NCBI RefSeq assembly: GCF_036867195.1
Contig: NZ_JBAJII010000001.1
Location: forward strand, 1,984,001-2,048,000
DNA: 64,000 nucleotides
Origin: Arthrobacter sp. Soc17.1.1.1
GTDB lineage: Bacteria; Actinomycetota; Actinomycetes; Actinomycetales; Micrococcaceae
Reading direction: 5' to 3'
Of this stretch, positions 47,232 to 57,028 are shown piece after piece. Every line of letters begins with the position of its first letter. The first letter of the stretch is position 1. The position numbers and the translations under genes were made by a program. The notes under the pieces are model-generated. The model was not told the origin of the DNA. It worked only from the letters and a program-made list of their open reading frames with translations, and ran no database searches.

Positions 47232-48161
47232 TCAGAAGCCGAGCTTCACCAGCTGCTTGGGGTCGCGCTGCCAGTCCTTGGCCACCTTGACATGCAGGTC
47301 GAGATAGATCGGGGTGCCCAGGAGCGCCTCGATCCCGCGGCGTGCATTCGTGCCGACCTCGCGCAGGCGCGCCCCGCCCTTCCCGATGATGATCGCCTTC
47401 TGGGACGGCCGCTCGACGTAGAGGTTCACGTAGACGGTGAGCATGGGGTTGTCCTTGCTGCGGCCCTCCCGCGGGACCATCTCCTCGACGACGACGGCGA
47501 GGGAGTGCGGCAGCTCGTCACGCACGCCCTCGAGGGCGGCCTCGCGGACGAGCTCGGCGACCATGACGGCCTCCGGCTCGTCCGTCAGCTCCCCGCCCGG
47601 GTACAGCACGGGTGACTCCGGCATGTGCCGGCTGAACACCTCGGCGACCGTGCCCACCTGGAAGCCATCGGCGGCGGAGACCGGCACGATGTCCGCCCAG
47701 CCGTCGGCGCCCGCCACCTCGGTGCCGAGCTTCGAGACGGCGAGGAGCTGCTCGGTCAGGGCCTGCCGGTCCACGAGGTCCGTCTTGGTCACCACCGCGA
47801 TCAGGGGTTTGCGCTGCAGCCGCGCGAGCTGCTCGGCGATGAAGCGGTCGCCCGGACCGATCTTCTCGTTGGCGGGGATGCAGAACCCCACGGCGTCGAC
47901 CTCGGCGAGGGTGTCGGCGACGAGGTCGTTGAGGCGCTGGCCGAGGAGCGTGCGGGGCCGGTGCAGGCCGGGGGTGTCGACGAGGACGATCTGGGAGTCC
48001 TCACGGTTCACGATGCCGCGGATGGTGTGGCGCGTGGTCTGCGGCTTCGCGGACGTGATGGCGACCTTCTGCCCCACCAGCGCGTTCGTCAGGGTGGACT
48101 TGCCGGCATTGGGCCGGCCGACGAGCGAGACGAATCCGGCCCGGTGTTCAACGTCGCTCAT
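47232..48161 (-). CDS. era: GTPase Era
   Basis: A 309-residue GTPase for 16S rRNA and 30S maturation. G motifs are GRPNAGKST (G1), DTPGLH (G3) and TKTD (G4). The C-terminal KH domain holds the [13 protein letters not shown] loop that binds the 3' end of 16S rRNA. The ATG at 48161 has TTGAGG upstream; an alternative TTG at 48173 is less likely. It overlaps the CBS-protein gene by 14 nt, in the ybeY-CBS-era order. The 222-nt gap after it, toward the LCP gene, shows nothing recognisable. Confidence 0.96.
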   Translation of the reverse strand: MSDVEHRAGFVSLVGRPNAGKSTLTNALVGQKVAITSAKPQTTRHTIRGIVNREDSQIVLVDTPGLHRPRTLLGQRLNDLVADTLAEVDAVGFCIPANEKIGPGDRFIAEQLARLQRKPLIAVVTKTDLVDRQALTEQLLAVSKLGTEVAGADGWADIVPVSAADGFQVGTVAEVFSRHMPESPVLYPGGELTDEPEAVMVAELVREAALEGVRDELPHSLAVVVEEMVPREGRSKDNPMLTVYVNLYVERPSQKAIIIGKGGARLREVGTNARRGIEALLGTPIYLDLHVKVAKDWQRDPKQLVKLGF

Positions 48162-49458
48162 GGTCAGCCTCAATCGTCTCTCGTTCGTCCTGCTCGATGT
48201 GCTCCGGGGGGATGCGGTGTGCGATCACGTGGGAGACCCTGTTGCGTCGGCCCTCCACGCGCTCGGCCCGCAGCCCGATACCGTCAATTGTGACCTCCGA
48301 TCCGACGATCGGCACCCTCCCCAGGGTCTTGGCCAGGAGGCCGCCCACGGTGTCGACCTCCTCGTCGTCGAGGGCGATGCCGAAGAGTTCGCCGAGATCG
48401 TCGATGCCCATGCGCGCGCTCACCCGGTACTCGCCGTCGTCGAGCCGTTCCTGCTCGGGCACCTCGGAGTCGTACTCGTCGACGATCTCGCCGACGATCT
48501 CCTCGATGAGGTCCTCGAGCGTGACGAGTCCGGCCGTGCCGCCGTACTCGTCGATGACGATCGCGACGTGCGTGGACTCGCGCTGCAGCTCGCGCAGCAG
48601 GTCCCCCACCGGCTTCGATTCGGGCACGTAGCGGGCGGGACGGCAGACGGCGTCCACGGGGCGGGCGAGGTTCGACGCCGACCGTCCGTGCAGGTTCGCG
48701 ACGACGTCCTTCAGGTACAGCAGTCCCCTGATGTCGTCGGAGCTCTCCCCGATCACGGGGATGCGGGAGTAGCCGGAGCGGAGGAAGAGGGACATGGCCT
48801 GGTCGAGCGTGGATCCGCTCTCGATCGTGACCATGTCGGTGCGGGGCACCATGACGGAGCGGACCTTGGTGTCGCCGAGCTCGAAGACCGAGTGGATGAG
48901 CTCCGCCTCGTTGTCCTCGATCATCTCGGCGTCGGAGGCCCGGGACAGGAGCTCGCGGAACTCCTCCTCCGTGAAGAAGGCCGCCTCGTCGCGGCTCGCT
49001 CCCGGCGTGATGGAGCTGCCGATCCGCACCAGCCAGCGCGGGATCGGCCCGAGGACGGCGCACAGGAACGCCACGAGCCCGGCGGTGAACCGGACGACGG
49101 CGGGGGCGTGCATCCGCCCGAGCTGGCGGGGCGAGACGCCCACGATCACGAAGCCGATGGCCGCCATGACCGCGGTGGCGAGGAGCCCGGCGAGCCAGAT
49201 GCTGTCCAGCAGGTCGTGGAAGAGGATGGCGACGGCGACGGCGCCCGCCATCTCGAACCACACGCGCCAGAAGCGCAGGGCGTGCATGTGCGCCACGGGG
49301 GCGTCGAGGATGCGGCGAAGCGACGAGGTGCGCGATTCCGCCAGGAGGGCCTCGCCCTCCTGGCGCGGCAGGTAGCTGAAGGCTGCTTCCGCTGCCGTGA
49401 CGAGGGCGGCGGTGAGGGCGAAGAGCAGGGCCATGAGCCCGAGGAGCCAGATGGTCAA
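48148..49458 (-). CDS. CNNM/CorC-type CBS-domain membrane protein
   Basis: A 436-residue protein with an N-terminal DUF21 (CNNM) membrane domain of about four helices (residues 1-150), a CBS pair (about 205-330, with [10 protein letters not shown] and [16 protein letters not shown]) and a C-terminal CorC_HlyC domain. Relatives export magnesium or other divalent ions, though many are annotated as hemolysins. The TTG start overlaps the ybeY stop in TTGA, implying translational coupling; the next internal Met is eight codons later. Confidence 0.88.
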   Translation of the reverse strand: MTIWLLGLMALLFALTAALVTAAEAAFSYLPRQEGEALLAESRTSSLRRILDAPVAHMHALRFWRVWFEMAGAVAVAILFHDLLDSIWLAGLLATAVMAAIGFVIVGVSPRQLGRMHAPAVVRFTAGLVAFLCAVLGPIPRWLVRIGSSITPGASRDEAAFFTEEEFRELLSRASDAEMIEDNEAELIHSVFELGDTKVRSVMVPRTDMVTIESGSTLDQAMSLFLRSGYSRIPVIGESSDDIRGLLYLKDVVANLHGRSASNLARPVDAVCRPARYVPESKPVGDLLRELQRESTHVAIVIDEYGGTAGLVTLEDLIEEIVGEIVDEYDSEVPEQERLDDGEYRVSARMGIDDLGELFGIALDDEEVDTVGGLLAKTLGRVPIVGSEVTIDGIGLRAERVEGRRNRVSHVIAHRIPPEHIEQDERETIEADHERR

Positions 49459-49928
49459 GCGCGGGTCTCCCGGGGTGCGTCCCCGCCGAGGAAGCCGGAG
49501 AGGAGCTGCCGCTGCAGGCCGAACATCTCCTTCTCCTCCTCGGGTTCCGCGTGGTCGTAGCCGAGAAGGTGGAGCACGCCGTGGGTGGTCAGCAGCAGCA
49601 GTTCGTCGTTCGTGCTGTGGCCTGCGGCCGCGCCCTGGGACGCGGCGACCTCCGGGCAGAGGACGATGTCCCCGAGCAGCCCGGCAGGCGTGACCCGACC
49701 CGGTGTGCCGGGGCGCAGTTCGTCCATGGGAAAGGACAGCACGTCCGTGGGTCCTGGCTCGTCCATCCACTCGACGTGCAGCTTCTCCATCGCCGCGGTG
49801 TCGACCAGGATGATCGAGAGTTCCGCCTCGGGGTGCAGGAACATCGACTCGAACAGGTAGTTGGTGAGGCGGACGAGCGACTCCTCGTCGACGTCGTACC
49901 CGGACTCGTTGTTGATCTCGACGCTCAT
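49455..49928 (-). CDS. ybeY: endoribonuclease YbeY
   Basis: A 157-residue zinc-dependent ribonuclease for 16S rRNA 3'-end maturation and ribosome quality control. The zinc site [12 protein letters not shown] carries the three His ligands. An earlier [16 protein letters not shown] segment is also typical. The ATG overlaps the phoH stop by 4 nt. It lies in the conserved phoH-ybeY-CBS-era order. Confidence 0.95.
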   Translation of the reverse strand: MSVEINNESGYDVDEESLVRLTNYLFESMFLHPEAELSIILVDTAAMEKLHVEWMDEPGPTDVLSFPMDELRPGTPGRVTPAGLLGDIVLCPEVAASQGAAAGHSTNDELLLLTTHGVLHLLGYDHAEPEEEKEMFGLQRQLLSGFLGGDAPRETRA

Positions 49929-50959
49929 CGGTTGCCCGCCGGTCGGGCCGGGCGTGCCTGTCCGGCGCGCTGCTCCTCGTCCCACGCGCTGTAGGCGGTG
50001 ACGATGTCACCGACGAGGCGGTGGCGGACGACGTCCGAGGAGTCGAGCTCGCTGAAGTGCACGTCGTCGACGTCGCGGAGGATGTCGCTGACGATCCGCA
50101 GACCGGAGCTGGTACCGCCGGGGAGGTCCACCTGCGTGACGTCGCCGGTGACGACCATCTTCGACCCGAAGCCCAGGCGCGTGAGGAACATCTTCATCTG
50201 CTCCGGCGTGGTGTTCTGGGCCTCGTCGAGGATGATGAAGGCGTCATTGAGCGTCCGGCCGCGCATGTAGGCGAGCGGGGCCACCTCGATCGTCCCGGCG
50301 GCCATGAGGCGCGGGATGGAATCGGGGTCCATCATGTCGTGCAGGGCGTCGTAGAGCGGGCGCAGGTACGGATCGATCTTGTCGTTGAGCGTCCCGGGCA
50401 GGAAGCCCAGCCGCTCCCCCGCCTCCACGGCGGGCCGCGTGAGGATGATCCGGTTGACCTCCTTCTGCTGCAGCGCCTGCACGGCCTTGGCCATGGCCAG
50501 GTAGGTCTTGCCGGTACCGGCCGGGCCGATCCCGAACACGATGGTGTTGCGGTCGATCGCGTCGACGTAGGTGCTCTGGTTGAGCGTCTTGGGGCGGATG
50601 GTCTTGCCCCGGGAGGTGAGGATGTTGACGGAGAGGACCTCCGACGGCCTGGCCGCGCTCTGCGTCTTGAGCATCGTGACCAGCTGCTCGAGGACCTGGG
50701 GGGACACGGTGGCGTTGTTGCGGGCCATCGTCTGGATCTCACCGATGAGCCGCTCGGTGCGCAGCACGTCCGCCGACGGCCCGGTGATGGTCAGCTCGTT
50801 GCCCCGCGCCTGGAGACCGACGCCCGGGAACGAGTCCTCGATCAGACGGAGGGCCTCGTCGTTCGAACCGAGGGCCTGCACCATCTGCTCGGTCGAGTCG
50901 AAGACGAACATCCTGGTGTCCAGTCCTGCCGCGTTGATGCCTGTTGAAGATTCGCTCAT
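49925..50959 (-). CDS. phoH: PhoH-like ATPase
   Basis: A 344-residue P-loop ATPase of the PhoH family. An N-terminal KH-like region (about residues 15-100) leads to the ATPase domain with Walker [11 protein letters not shown] and Walker [10 protein letters not shown]. The C-terminal [18 protein letters not shown] closes the domain. It is thought to act on RNA with YbeY. The ATG at 50959 is chosen over an extended frame; the ribosome site is weak. Confidence 0.93.
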   Translation of the reverse strand: MSESSTGINAAGLDTRMFVFDSTEQMVQALGSNDEALRLIEDSFPGVGLQARGNELTITGPSADVLRTERLIGEIQTMARNNATVSPQVLEQLVTMLKTQSAARPSEVLSVNILTSRGKTIRPKTLNQSTYVDAIDRNTIVFGIGPAGTGKTYLAMAKAVQALQQKEVNRIILTRPAVEAGERLGFLPGTLNDKIDPYLRPLYDALHDMMDPDSIPRLMAAGTIEVAPLAYMRGRTLNDAFIILDEAQNTTPEQMKMFLTRLGFGSKMVVTGDVTQVDLPGGTSSGLRIVSDILRDVDDVHFSELDSSDVVRHRLVGDIVTAYSAWDEEQRAGQARPARPAGNR

Positions 50960-51435
50960 AGCTCGGCCGTCCGGCCTCTGATCGCCCTCATTCGAGTAGT
51001 CGTGCTCGTGTGGATGGGTGCTGCCCCTGCCGGGCGCCGCTCCCACGGGGGGATGTGCGGGCTGATCGGCGCCGGTGGCAGTAGCGCCAATGTTACGCCA
51101 TGGCCCTTTTCCTGCCCCCTCTGGTCAACCGGAGCAGAGGCCCCTTGATTCCCGCAGGAGCCACCTCCAGAGGTGATGTGCGGCATCCGGCACCTTGACC
51201 GAGTGACACTCGGTTTTCATCGCGAATCGGCAACGGCTTCGTATCGATCGGGTTTCAGTCGTATCCGTGGAGGTTTTCGTGCGGGTACGTCCCCCTGCCC
51301 TGTGCCAAGCTGAAACCGGCCCGGGACCGCGAACCGGCACCCGGTCCGCGCCAGCACCGACTCACGACGTCGGTGGGCCGCGATCATTCCACGCATCGAC
51401 CCGCGCAGCGGCGCGCCCGACGGAAGGGGGCCGGC
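50960..51435. other. 476-nt divergent intergenic region
   Basis: No protein gene is supported between phoH and the GerMN gene. It must contain both promoters. TAACAT on the minus strand near 51089-51094 is a possible -10 for phoH. On the plus strand a hairpin with a T-run lies in the middle (listed separately), which suggests a short transcript may end there. Sequence after it repeats TCGTATC twice (51238 and 51269 areas). A HIT-family gene often found beside phoH in relatives is absent. Confidence 0.4.
51198..51218 (+). terminator. hairpin with T-run in the phoH/GerMN gap
   Basis: ACCGAGT (51198-51204) and ACTCGGT (51208-51214) form a perfect 7-bp stem around GAC, followed by TTTC. On the + strand this looks like an intrinsic terminator, though no + strand gene precedes it. 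It may end a small RNA, or terminate read-through. Confidence 0.4.
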
Positions 51436-52413
51436 ATGAGTGAGCAGGATCCCCTGAAGCGGAGCCGCCTCGGGCTGCCCGGCATCCTCCTGGTCTCGGG
51501 CGGAGTCCTCGTCGTGAGCACGGTGTTCATCGTCCCGAACGCCGGTCTGCTCCAGGGCGGGGCACCGACCACGGCCATCGCCGAGCCCTTCGCCACGCCC
51601 TCCGCCGGAAGTGCAGCCCCCTCCGGTCCCGCGGTCCAGACGCAGGGCGCGGCGGCCGGCCCCGCCGGTTCGGCGCAGGCGCTCCTGCCGGTGTACTGGC
51701 TCGGTGACGTCGAGGGCGACGACCGCCTGTTCCGCGAATTCCTCCCCGCTCCGGAGGGATCCACCGGCGATCCCATCGCCGACGCGGTGCGGCTCATGAC
51801 CGGGGGTACGCCGCTCGACCCCGACTACCGGTCCCCGTGGCAGCAGGCCTCGAGCGTGCGCTCGGCGATCTCCACGAAGAACGTGATCACGCTCGACATC
51901 TCCTCCGACGCGTTCGCGTCGCGGCTCGACGAGGACGCGGCCCGCCTGGCGCTGCAGCAGCTCGTCTTCACCGCGACCGCTGCCGCCGCGAACGCGGGCC
52001 TGATCCCGGGCGGCGAGTCGAGTTCCGTCGTCGTCCTCGTCGACGGGGCCGCGGACATCCGCGCCTTCGACGCCATCGACCTGGTGGGCGAGTGGACGCG
52101 GGACACGGCCTTTCTCGCGCCGGTCTGGATCATCGACCCGCAGCAGGACGTGCAGGCCGACACCGCCGGCCTGATCATCCACGGCACGGGCCACTCCTCC
52201 GAGGAATCCGTCGCGTGGCGTATCGACCGCAGGGTGGACGGCTCGGAGGACGGCCCCACGGGCCTGTTCCGCGACGGGTCGGTGGACATCACCCCGGAGG
52301 ACGGTGCCTACTCCTTCTCCGTGACGCTCCCGCCGGGCCGGTACGAGATCACGGTGTCCGTGCCCGAGGGTGACGGTGAGGCGCACGACTCCAAGAGCGT
52401 CGTGGTCCGGTAG
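51436..52413 (+). CDS. GerMN-domain membrane-anchored protein
   Basis: A 325-residue protein with one N-terminal transmembrane segment (about residues 12-36), a Pro/Ala/Gly linker, a GerMN domain (about 82-205, VYWLGDV start) and a C-terminal Ig-like Gmad2-type domain (about 220-325). The family is exported and is linked to cell-wall or spore-related functions in Gram-positives; its precise role in actinobacteria is unknown. The ATG follows GGAAGGGGG. It diverges from phoH and converges with rsmE. Confidence 0.82.
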   Translation: MSEQDPLKRSRLGLPGILLVSGGVLVVSTVFIVPNAGLLQGGAPTTAIAEPFATPSAGSAAPSGPAVQTQGAAAGPAGSAQALLPVYWLGDVEGDDRLFREFLPAPEGSTGDPIADAVRLMTGGTPLDPDYRSPWQQASSVRSAISTKNVITLDISSDAFASRLDEDAARLALQQLVFTATAAAANAGLIPGGESSSVVVLVDGAADIRAFDAIDLVGEWTRDTAFLAPVWIIDPQQDVQADTAGLIIHGTGHSSEESVAWRIDRRVDGSEDGPTGLFRDGSVDITPEDGAYSFSVTLPPGRYEITVSVPEGDGEAHDSKSVVVR

Positions 52414-52434
52414 GCGCGGCCCGGCAGTCGGCGG

Positions 52435-53202
52435 CTACCAGCGGCCGAGCAGGTGGTTCAGCAGGACGAGGGCGGCCGGCCCGGCCGACGACGACCGCAG
52501 GACGTGGGGTCCCAGGCGCGCCGTGTGCGCCCCGGCGGCCCGGAGCTTGCCGAGCTCGGCGTCGCTGATGCCGCCCTCGGGCCCCACGACGACGGCGGTG
52601 GAGGAGGGCGCGTCCAGTGCGCCGGCGCCGCGCAACGCCGACATCCGGTCCGCGAGGGAGTCCTCAGCGTCCTCGTGGAGCACGAGCATCCGGTCCACCG
52701 ATGACGCCCAGCCGGCGAGCCCCGAGGTGTCCAGCACGCCGTGCACCTCGGGGACGAACGAGCGGCGGGACTGCTTGGCGGCCGCGCCGACGAGCGATAC
52801 CCACTTCTGCCGGCCCTTCTCGGCCTTGTCGCCCCGCCACCGGACGATGCTGCGCTCCGCGTGCCAGGGCACGACGCCGTCGACGCCGAGTTCGGTGGCC
52901 GCCTCGACGGCCTGCTCGTCCCGGCCGCCCTTGGCGAGGGCCTGCACGAGCACGAGGCGATGCCGCGGCGCCGGATCCTGTCCCGCCGTCTCGACACGGA
53001 GCTCGACCGTGCCCGTCCCGACCGCGGCGATCACGCCACCGAGCCGGTAGCCCGCGCCGTCGGAGACGTCGATGCGCTCGCCCGCGACGAGCCGACGCAC
53101 GGTGGCGGCATGGCGCCCCTCGTCACCGCCGAGGACGAAGGCTGCGCCGGGCTCGGCCGACCGGACCTGGTCGGCCGGTCCGAAGAAGAGGGGTCGCGTC
53201 AT
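52435..53202 (-). CDS. rsmE: 16S rRNA m3U1498 methyltransferase
   Basis: A 255-residue SPOUT-class methyltransferase that modifies U1498 of 16S rRNA. It has a PUA-like N-terminus (about residues 20-75) and the knotted SPOUT domain with VLVQALAKGGRDEQAVEAATELGV, VVVGPEGGISDAE (S-adenosylmethionine binding) and LGPHVLRSSSAG. The start, MTRPLFFGP, is 2 nt after the dnaJ stop, so the two are co-transcribed. A long frame upstream is antisense within dnaJ and not used. Confidence 0.95.
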   Translation of the reverse strand: MTRPLFFGPADQVRSAEPGAAFVLGGDEGRHAATVRRLVAGERIDVSDGAGYRLGGVIAAVGTGTVELRVETAGQDPAPRHRLVLVQALAKGGRDEQAVEAATELGVDGVVPWHAERSIVRWRGDKAEKGRQKWVSLVGAAAKQSRRSFVPEVHGVLDTSGLAGWASSVDRMLVLHEDAEDSLADRMSALRGAGALDAPSSTAVVVGPEGGISDAELGKLRAAGAHTARLGPHVLRSSSAGPAALVLLNHLLGRW

Positions 53203-53204
53203 GC

Positions 53205-54335
53205 TCAGCGGTTCCCAAGGCGCTCCCGGAGGCGGGCGAAGACGCCGGAGCCGCTGCTGGCGAGCTGCCCGTCCGTGTACTCCTCGCCGCGCAGTTCCGC
53301 GAGCCGGCGCAGGAGCTCCTCCTGCTGGTGGTCGATGTTGCGCGGGGTCTCGACGTTGAGGTGGACGCGGAGATCCCCCCGGCCCTGGCCGCGGAGGTGC
53401 GTGACGCCGAGCCCGCGCAGCGTCAGGATCTCCCCCGACTGCGTCCCGGGCTTGATCACGAGCTCCTGGTCGCCGTCGTAGGTGTCCAGGTGCACGCTGG
53501 TGCCGAGCGCGGCCGCCGTCATGGGGACGCTGAGGGTCACGTGCAGGTCGTCGCCGTCGCGGAGGAAGGTCGAATCGGTGTTGACGCGGATCTCCACGTA
53601 GAGGTCGCCCTGCGGGCCACCGGCGATGCCTGCCTCGCCCTGCCCGGCGAGCTGGATGCGGGTGCCCGTGCCGACGCCGGCGGGGACCTTGATGGTCAGG
53701 GTGCGGCGGGCCCGGATGCGGCCCTCGCCGCTGCACTCGTGGCAGGGGCTCGGGATCACGGTGCCGTAGCCCTGGCAGGTGCCGCAGGGCGCGCTCGTCA
53801 TGACCTGGCCGAGGATGGACCGCACGGCGCGCTGGACCTGACCGGAACCGCCGCAGATGTCGCAGGTGCGCACGGACGTTCCGGGCTGGCAGCAGCTGCC
53901 GTCGCAGGTGGGGCACACCTCGGCGGTGTCCACCTCGATCTTCTTGTTGGCGCCGAACACGGCGTCCTTCAGGTCGATCCGCACGTTGATGAGGGCGTCC
54001 TGCCCGCGGCGGGTCCTGGTCGGCGCGCCGGCCTGCTGGCCGCCTCCACCGAAGAAGGTCTCGAAGATGTCCTGGAACGCGAACCCGGAGCCCGAGTAGC
54101 CGGCGCCGTAGCCGTTGTCCGTGCCGTTCTCGTTGCCCGTGGTGTCGTAGACCCGGCGCTTCTGGGGGTCCGAGAGCACCTCATAGGCGTGCGTGACGCG
54201 CTTGAAATCCTCCGCGGCGTCCTCCCCGGTGTTCACGTCGGGGTGGAGCTTGCGCGCCAGCTTGCGGTACGCCTTCTTGATCTCCTCGCCGGTCGCACCC
54301 TGCGCCACACCGAGGACCTCATAGTGATTACTCAC
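53205..54335 (-). CDS. dnaJ: molecular chaperone DnaJ
   Basis: A 376-residue full-length DnaJ. The J domain (residues 1-70) has His31-Pro32-Asp33. A Gly/Phe region with FETFFGGGG follows. Four zinc-binding CxxCxGxx motifs are [24 protein letters not shown] and CHECSGEG; the first ends in Cys instead of Gly. The substrate-binding C-terminal beta domains follow. It works with DnaK and GrpE, which are not in this window. It lies downstream of hrcA, so it is expected to be controlled by HrcA-CIRCE. Confidence 0.96.
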   Translation of the reverse strand: MSNHYEVLGVAQGATGEEIKKAYRKLARKLHPDVNTGEDAAEDFKRVTHAYEVLSDPQKRRVYDTTGNENGTDNGYGAGYSGSGFAFQDIFETFFGGGGQQAGAPTRTRRGQDALINVRIDLKDAVFGANKKIEVDTAEVCPTCDGSCCQPGTSVRTCDICGGSGQVQRAVRSILGQVMTSAPCGTCQGYGTVIPSPCHECSGEGRIRARRTLTIKVPAGVGTGTRIQLAGQGEAGIAGGPQGDLYVEIRVNTDSTFLRDGDDLHVTLSVPMTAAALGTSVHLDTYDGDQELVIKPGTQSGEILTLRGLGVTHLRGQGRGDLRVHLNVETPRNIDHQQEELLRRLAELRGEEYTDGQLASSGSGVFARLRERLGNR

Positions 54336-54422
54336 TCGTGCACATCACTTCCTGTTGGAGACTGCTGTCTGCTGCTCGCCGTTCCCGGCGGAAATTGTCT
54401 GGGTGCCCCGGAGGGCACTCGC

Positions 54423-55436
54423 CTACTCCTCGAGGATCCTCGAGAGGTAGCGGGCGACGGCGCGCACGGCGGCCATCGTCGTCGGGTAGTCCATGCGGGT
54501 GGGCCCGAGGACCCCGAGCTTCGCACCGGCGTCCGGTCCGTAGCCCGTTGCGACGACGGAGGCCCCCGACAGGCCGCCGTAAGGGTTCTCGCTCCCGATC
54601 CTCACCGAGATGCCGCGGGCGTCGTACTCCATCTCGGACAGGAGCCTCAGCATCACCACCTGCTCCTCGAGCGCCTCGAGGACGGGGCCGATGCTCAGGG
54701 GGAAATCGCCGGTGGAACGAGCGAGGTTCGCCGTCCCTGCCAGCAGGATCCGGTCGTCGCGGCCGAGCCCTGCGAGCTGTTCGAGCGCCCTGATGATCGT
54801 ACCCCCGTGCGCCCTCAGGGCGGGGGGCAGCTGCGACAGGGCGACCCCGAGCTCGGCGGGCAGCGCCGCGAGCTTCATGCCGGACACCGCCGAGAGGATG
54901 CGCTGCCTGAGATCCGCGAGCTCGGCCTCCTGGATCGCCGCGGGCGTCCGCACGATGCGCTGCTGCACGGTGCCGTTGCTCGCGATGAGCACCACGAGGA
55001 TCTGCTGCGGCGCCAGCAGCACGAACTCGATGTGCCGCACCGACGCTCCCCCGACGCGGGGGAACTGCACGACGGCGACCTGGTTGGTCAGCTGCGCGAG
55101 CAGCCGCACGGTGCGGTCCATGACGTCGTCGAGGTCCTCCGCGCCCTCCAGGAGTGTCTGGATGGCCTTCTTCTCGGGGGCCGAGAGCGGCTTCACCTCG
55201 GAGATGCGGTCGACGAACAGGCGGTAGCCCTTGTCCGTCGGGATGCGGCCCGAGCTGGTGTGGGGGGCCGCGATGAGGCCCTCCTCCTCGAGGACGGCCA
55301 TGTCGTTGCGGATCGTGGCGGACGAGACGCCCAGCCCGTGGCGGTCGACGAGGGCCTTGGAGCCGACGGGCTCCCGGGAGTGGACGTAGTCCTCGACGAT
55401 GGCCCGGAGCACCTCCAGGCGTCGTGGTTCACTCAT
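54423..55436 (-). CDS. hrcA: heat-inducible transcription repressor HrcA
   Basis: A 337-residue repressor of class I heat-shock genes. The winged helix (about residues 1-75) has the DNA-contact segment GVSSATIRNDMAVLEEEGLI and PHTSSGRIPTDKGYR. The rest is the GAF-like and dimerisation region. It binds CIRCE sites, one of which lies 66 nt upstream in its own promoter. The ATG at 55436 follows GGAGG by 10 nt; a longer frame to 55508 crosses the operator region and is rejected. Confidence 0.96.
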   Translation of the reverse strand: MSEPRRLEVLRAIVEDYVHSREPVGSKALVDRHGLGVSSATIRNDMAVLEEEGLIAAPHTSSGRIPTDKGYRLFVDRISEVKPLSAPEKKAIQTLLEGAEDLDDVMDRTVRLLAQLTNQVAVVQFPRVGGASVRHIEFVLLAPQQILVVLIASNGTVQQRIVRTPAAIQEAELADLRQRILSAVSGMKLAALPAELGVALSQLPPALRAHGGTIIRALEQLAGLGRDDRILLAGTANLARSTGDFPLSIGPVLEALEEQVVMLRLLSEMEYDARGISVRIGSENPYGGLSGASVVATGYGPDAGAKLGVLGPTRMDYPTTMAAVRAVARYLSRILEE

Positions 55437-55501
55437 TCCTGTGTCACCTCCGGGTCTGTTCCCTTCCCTCACGAGCGCGGCGGGCGGGTGGTTCCGAGCG
55501 G

Positions 55502-55528
55502 TTAGCACTCGACACGCCCAAGTGCCAA
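55502..55528 (-). promoter_or_regulatory. CIRCE operator and promoter of hrcA-dnaJ
   Basis: TTAGCACTC (55502-55510), a 9-nt spacer and AAGTGCCAA (55520-55528) match the CIRCE consensus TTAGCACTC-N9-GAGTGCTAA at 16 of 18 positions. On the minus strand a promoter, CTAACA (55555-55550), 16-bp spacer, TAGACT (55533-55528), places the transcription start inside CIRCE. HrcA would repress its own operon. Confidence 0.9.
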
Positions 55529-55614
55529 GTCTAGTACGTCCGCAGCGATTGTTAGCATTGGGGACCCGGGCCGCGGCACACCGCCGGAGCCCTTACCGGA
55601 AGGGCAGGCTCGGC

Positions 55615-56466
55615 ATGGACTACGGCTGGGGAGCACAGGACATCGCGGCTCCCAGGCGGGTCGCCCTGCCCGACGTCCCGGTCGAGAAGGACATGGTCCT
55701 GGAGGACGTGCAGAGCGGTTTCGTCGGTGCTGTGATCCGCGTCGAGAAGTCCGGCGGGCTGCACGTCATGGTGCTCGAGGACCGGCGCGGGAAGAAGCGC
55801 ACCTTCCGGCTCGGCCACGGCTTCCTCCTCGACGGGGCGCCCGTGCACGTCGTCGCGCCCGTGACACGCGCCGCCCCGGCCTCCACCCGCACCGCCTCCG
55901 GTTCCGTCCGGGTCGACGGGGCCCGCGCCCGGACGGCGCGCGCCAGCCGGATCTGGGTCGAGGGCAAGCACGACGCCGAGCTGGTCGAGAAGGTCTGGGG
56001 CGACGACCTCCGCCTGGAGGGCATCGTCGTGGAACCGCTGCACGGCGTCGACGATCTCGAAGGGGCCGTCCGGGCGTTCGGGCCGGGGCCGGAGCGCCGG
56101 CTCGGGATCCTCGTCGACCATCTGCTGCCACAGACCAAGGAATGGCGGATCGCGCAGCAGGCCATGACCGTGCCCGGGGCCCGCAACCACGTGCTGATCG
56201 TGGGCCACCCCTACGTGGACGTCTGGCAGGCCGTGAAGCCGGCTGCTCTCGGACTCGAGGCCTGGCCCGTGGTGCCGCGCCACCAGGACTGGAAGACGGG
56301 CATCCTCGCCGGTCTCGGCTGGCCGCACCACGACCAGGCCGCCGTCGCCCACGGGTGGAAGCGGATCCTCGCGGGCGTCAGCACGTACGCCGACCTGGAG
56401 CCGTCGCTGCTGGGCCGGGTCGAGGAGGTCATCGACTTCCTGACCGCGCCACCGGGCACCGCGTGA
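55615..56466 (+). CDS. DUF3097 protein
   Basis: A 283-residue cytosolic protein of the conserved actinobacterial DUF3097 family. It shows MDYGWGAQDI at the start, RIWVEGKHDAELVEKVWGDDL near residue 120 and WKTGILAGLGWP near the end. The central segment with VEGKHDAELVEKVWG and GILVDHLLPQTKEW is of the Toprim type, and its Glu and Asp may bind metal. Function is unknown. It is always close to hrcA/hemW in Micrococcaceae and diverges from hrcA. Confidence 0.86.
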   Translation: MDYGWGAQDIAAPRRVALPDVPVEKDMVLEDVQSGFVGAVIRVEKSGGLHVMVLEDRRGKKRTFRLGHGFLLDGAPVHVVAPVTRAAPASTRTASGSVRVDGARARTARASRIWVEGKHDAELVEKVWGDDLRLEGIVVEPLHGVDDLEGAVRAFGPGPERRLGILVDHLLPQTKEWRIAQQAMTVPGARNHVLIVGHPYVDVWQAVKPAALGLEAWPVVPRHQDWKTGILAGLGWPHHDQAAVAHGWKRILAGVSTYADLEPSLLGRVEEVIDFLTAPPGTA

Positions 56467-56545
56467 GCCGGACGGGCCGGGCCACCCCGTATCCTTGAAA
56501 CACACTCCGGGGGAGAGTTTCCGCCAGTAACCAAAGGAACCGAAG

Positions 56546-56962
56546 TTGTCCAACACTGCCGACCACCAGCACCACGGCCGGAACGACGCCCGACCCGCGT
56601 TCGAGGGGATCCCGGCCACCGCACTCCCCCTGACGGCGTCCGAGGACCGGCAGTACGCCACGCTGGCACACTTCGGCGGGATCCTGGGCTTCATCCCCTC
56701 GCTGCTGATCTACCTCATCTTCAGGGACCGCGGCCCGTTCACCGCGCAGGAGTCCAAGGAGGCGCTGAACTTCACGCTCCCGCCGACGGCGCTGGCCCTC
56801 GTGGCGTGGCTCCTGTCGCTCGTGCCGGAGATCGGGGGCCTCTTCGCCGTCGTCAACGCACTCATCTGGGTCGTCATCACGATCTTCTCGGTCAACGCCG
56901 GCATCCACGTCAACCGGGGCCGGCCGTACCGGTACGCCCTGAACCTGCGCCTGATCCGCTGA
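56546..56962 (+). CDS. DUF4870 membrane protein
   Basis: A 138-residue membrane protein of the DUF4870/Tic20-like family with about four hydrophobic segments after a soluble first 35 residues. ATLAHFGGILGFIPSLLIYL, FTAQESKEALNFTL and a C-terminal GRPYRYALNLRLIR match the family. Function is unknown. Translation starts at TTG with AAAGGAA upstream, because no other start fits. It is followed by an irregular run of CAGTCCGGCAG-like repeats at about 56980-57040. Confidence 0.85.
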   Translation: MSNTADHQHHGRNDARPAFEGIPATALPLTASEDRQYATLAHFGGILGFIPSLLIYLIFRDRGPFTAQESKEALNFTLPPTALALVAWLLSLVPEIGGLFAVVNALIWVVITIFSVNAGIHVNRGRPYRYALNLRLIR

Positions 56963-57028
56963 GCGGACGACGCCCCGACGGTCAGTCCGGTAGTCGGTCC
57001 GGCAGCAGTCCGGCAGTATGGCCTGCGA

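Noticed and set aside
51130..51200. tRNA-like or other structured RNA in the phoH gap
   Set aside because: A T-arm-like run was noticed but no acceptor stem, D-arm or anticodon arm can be paired with it.
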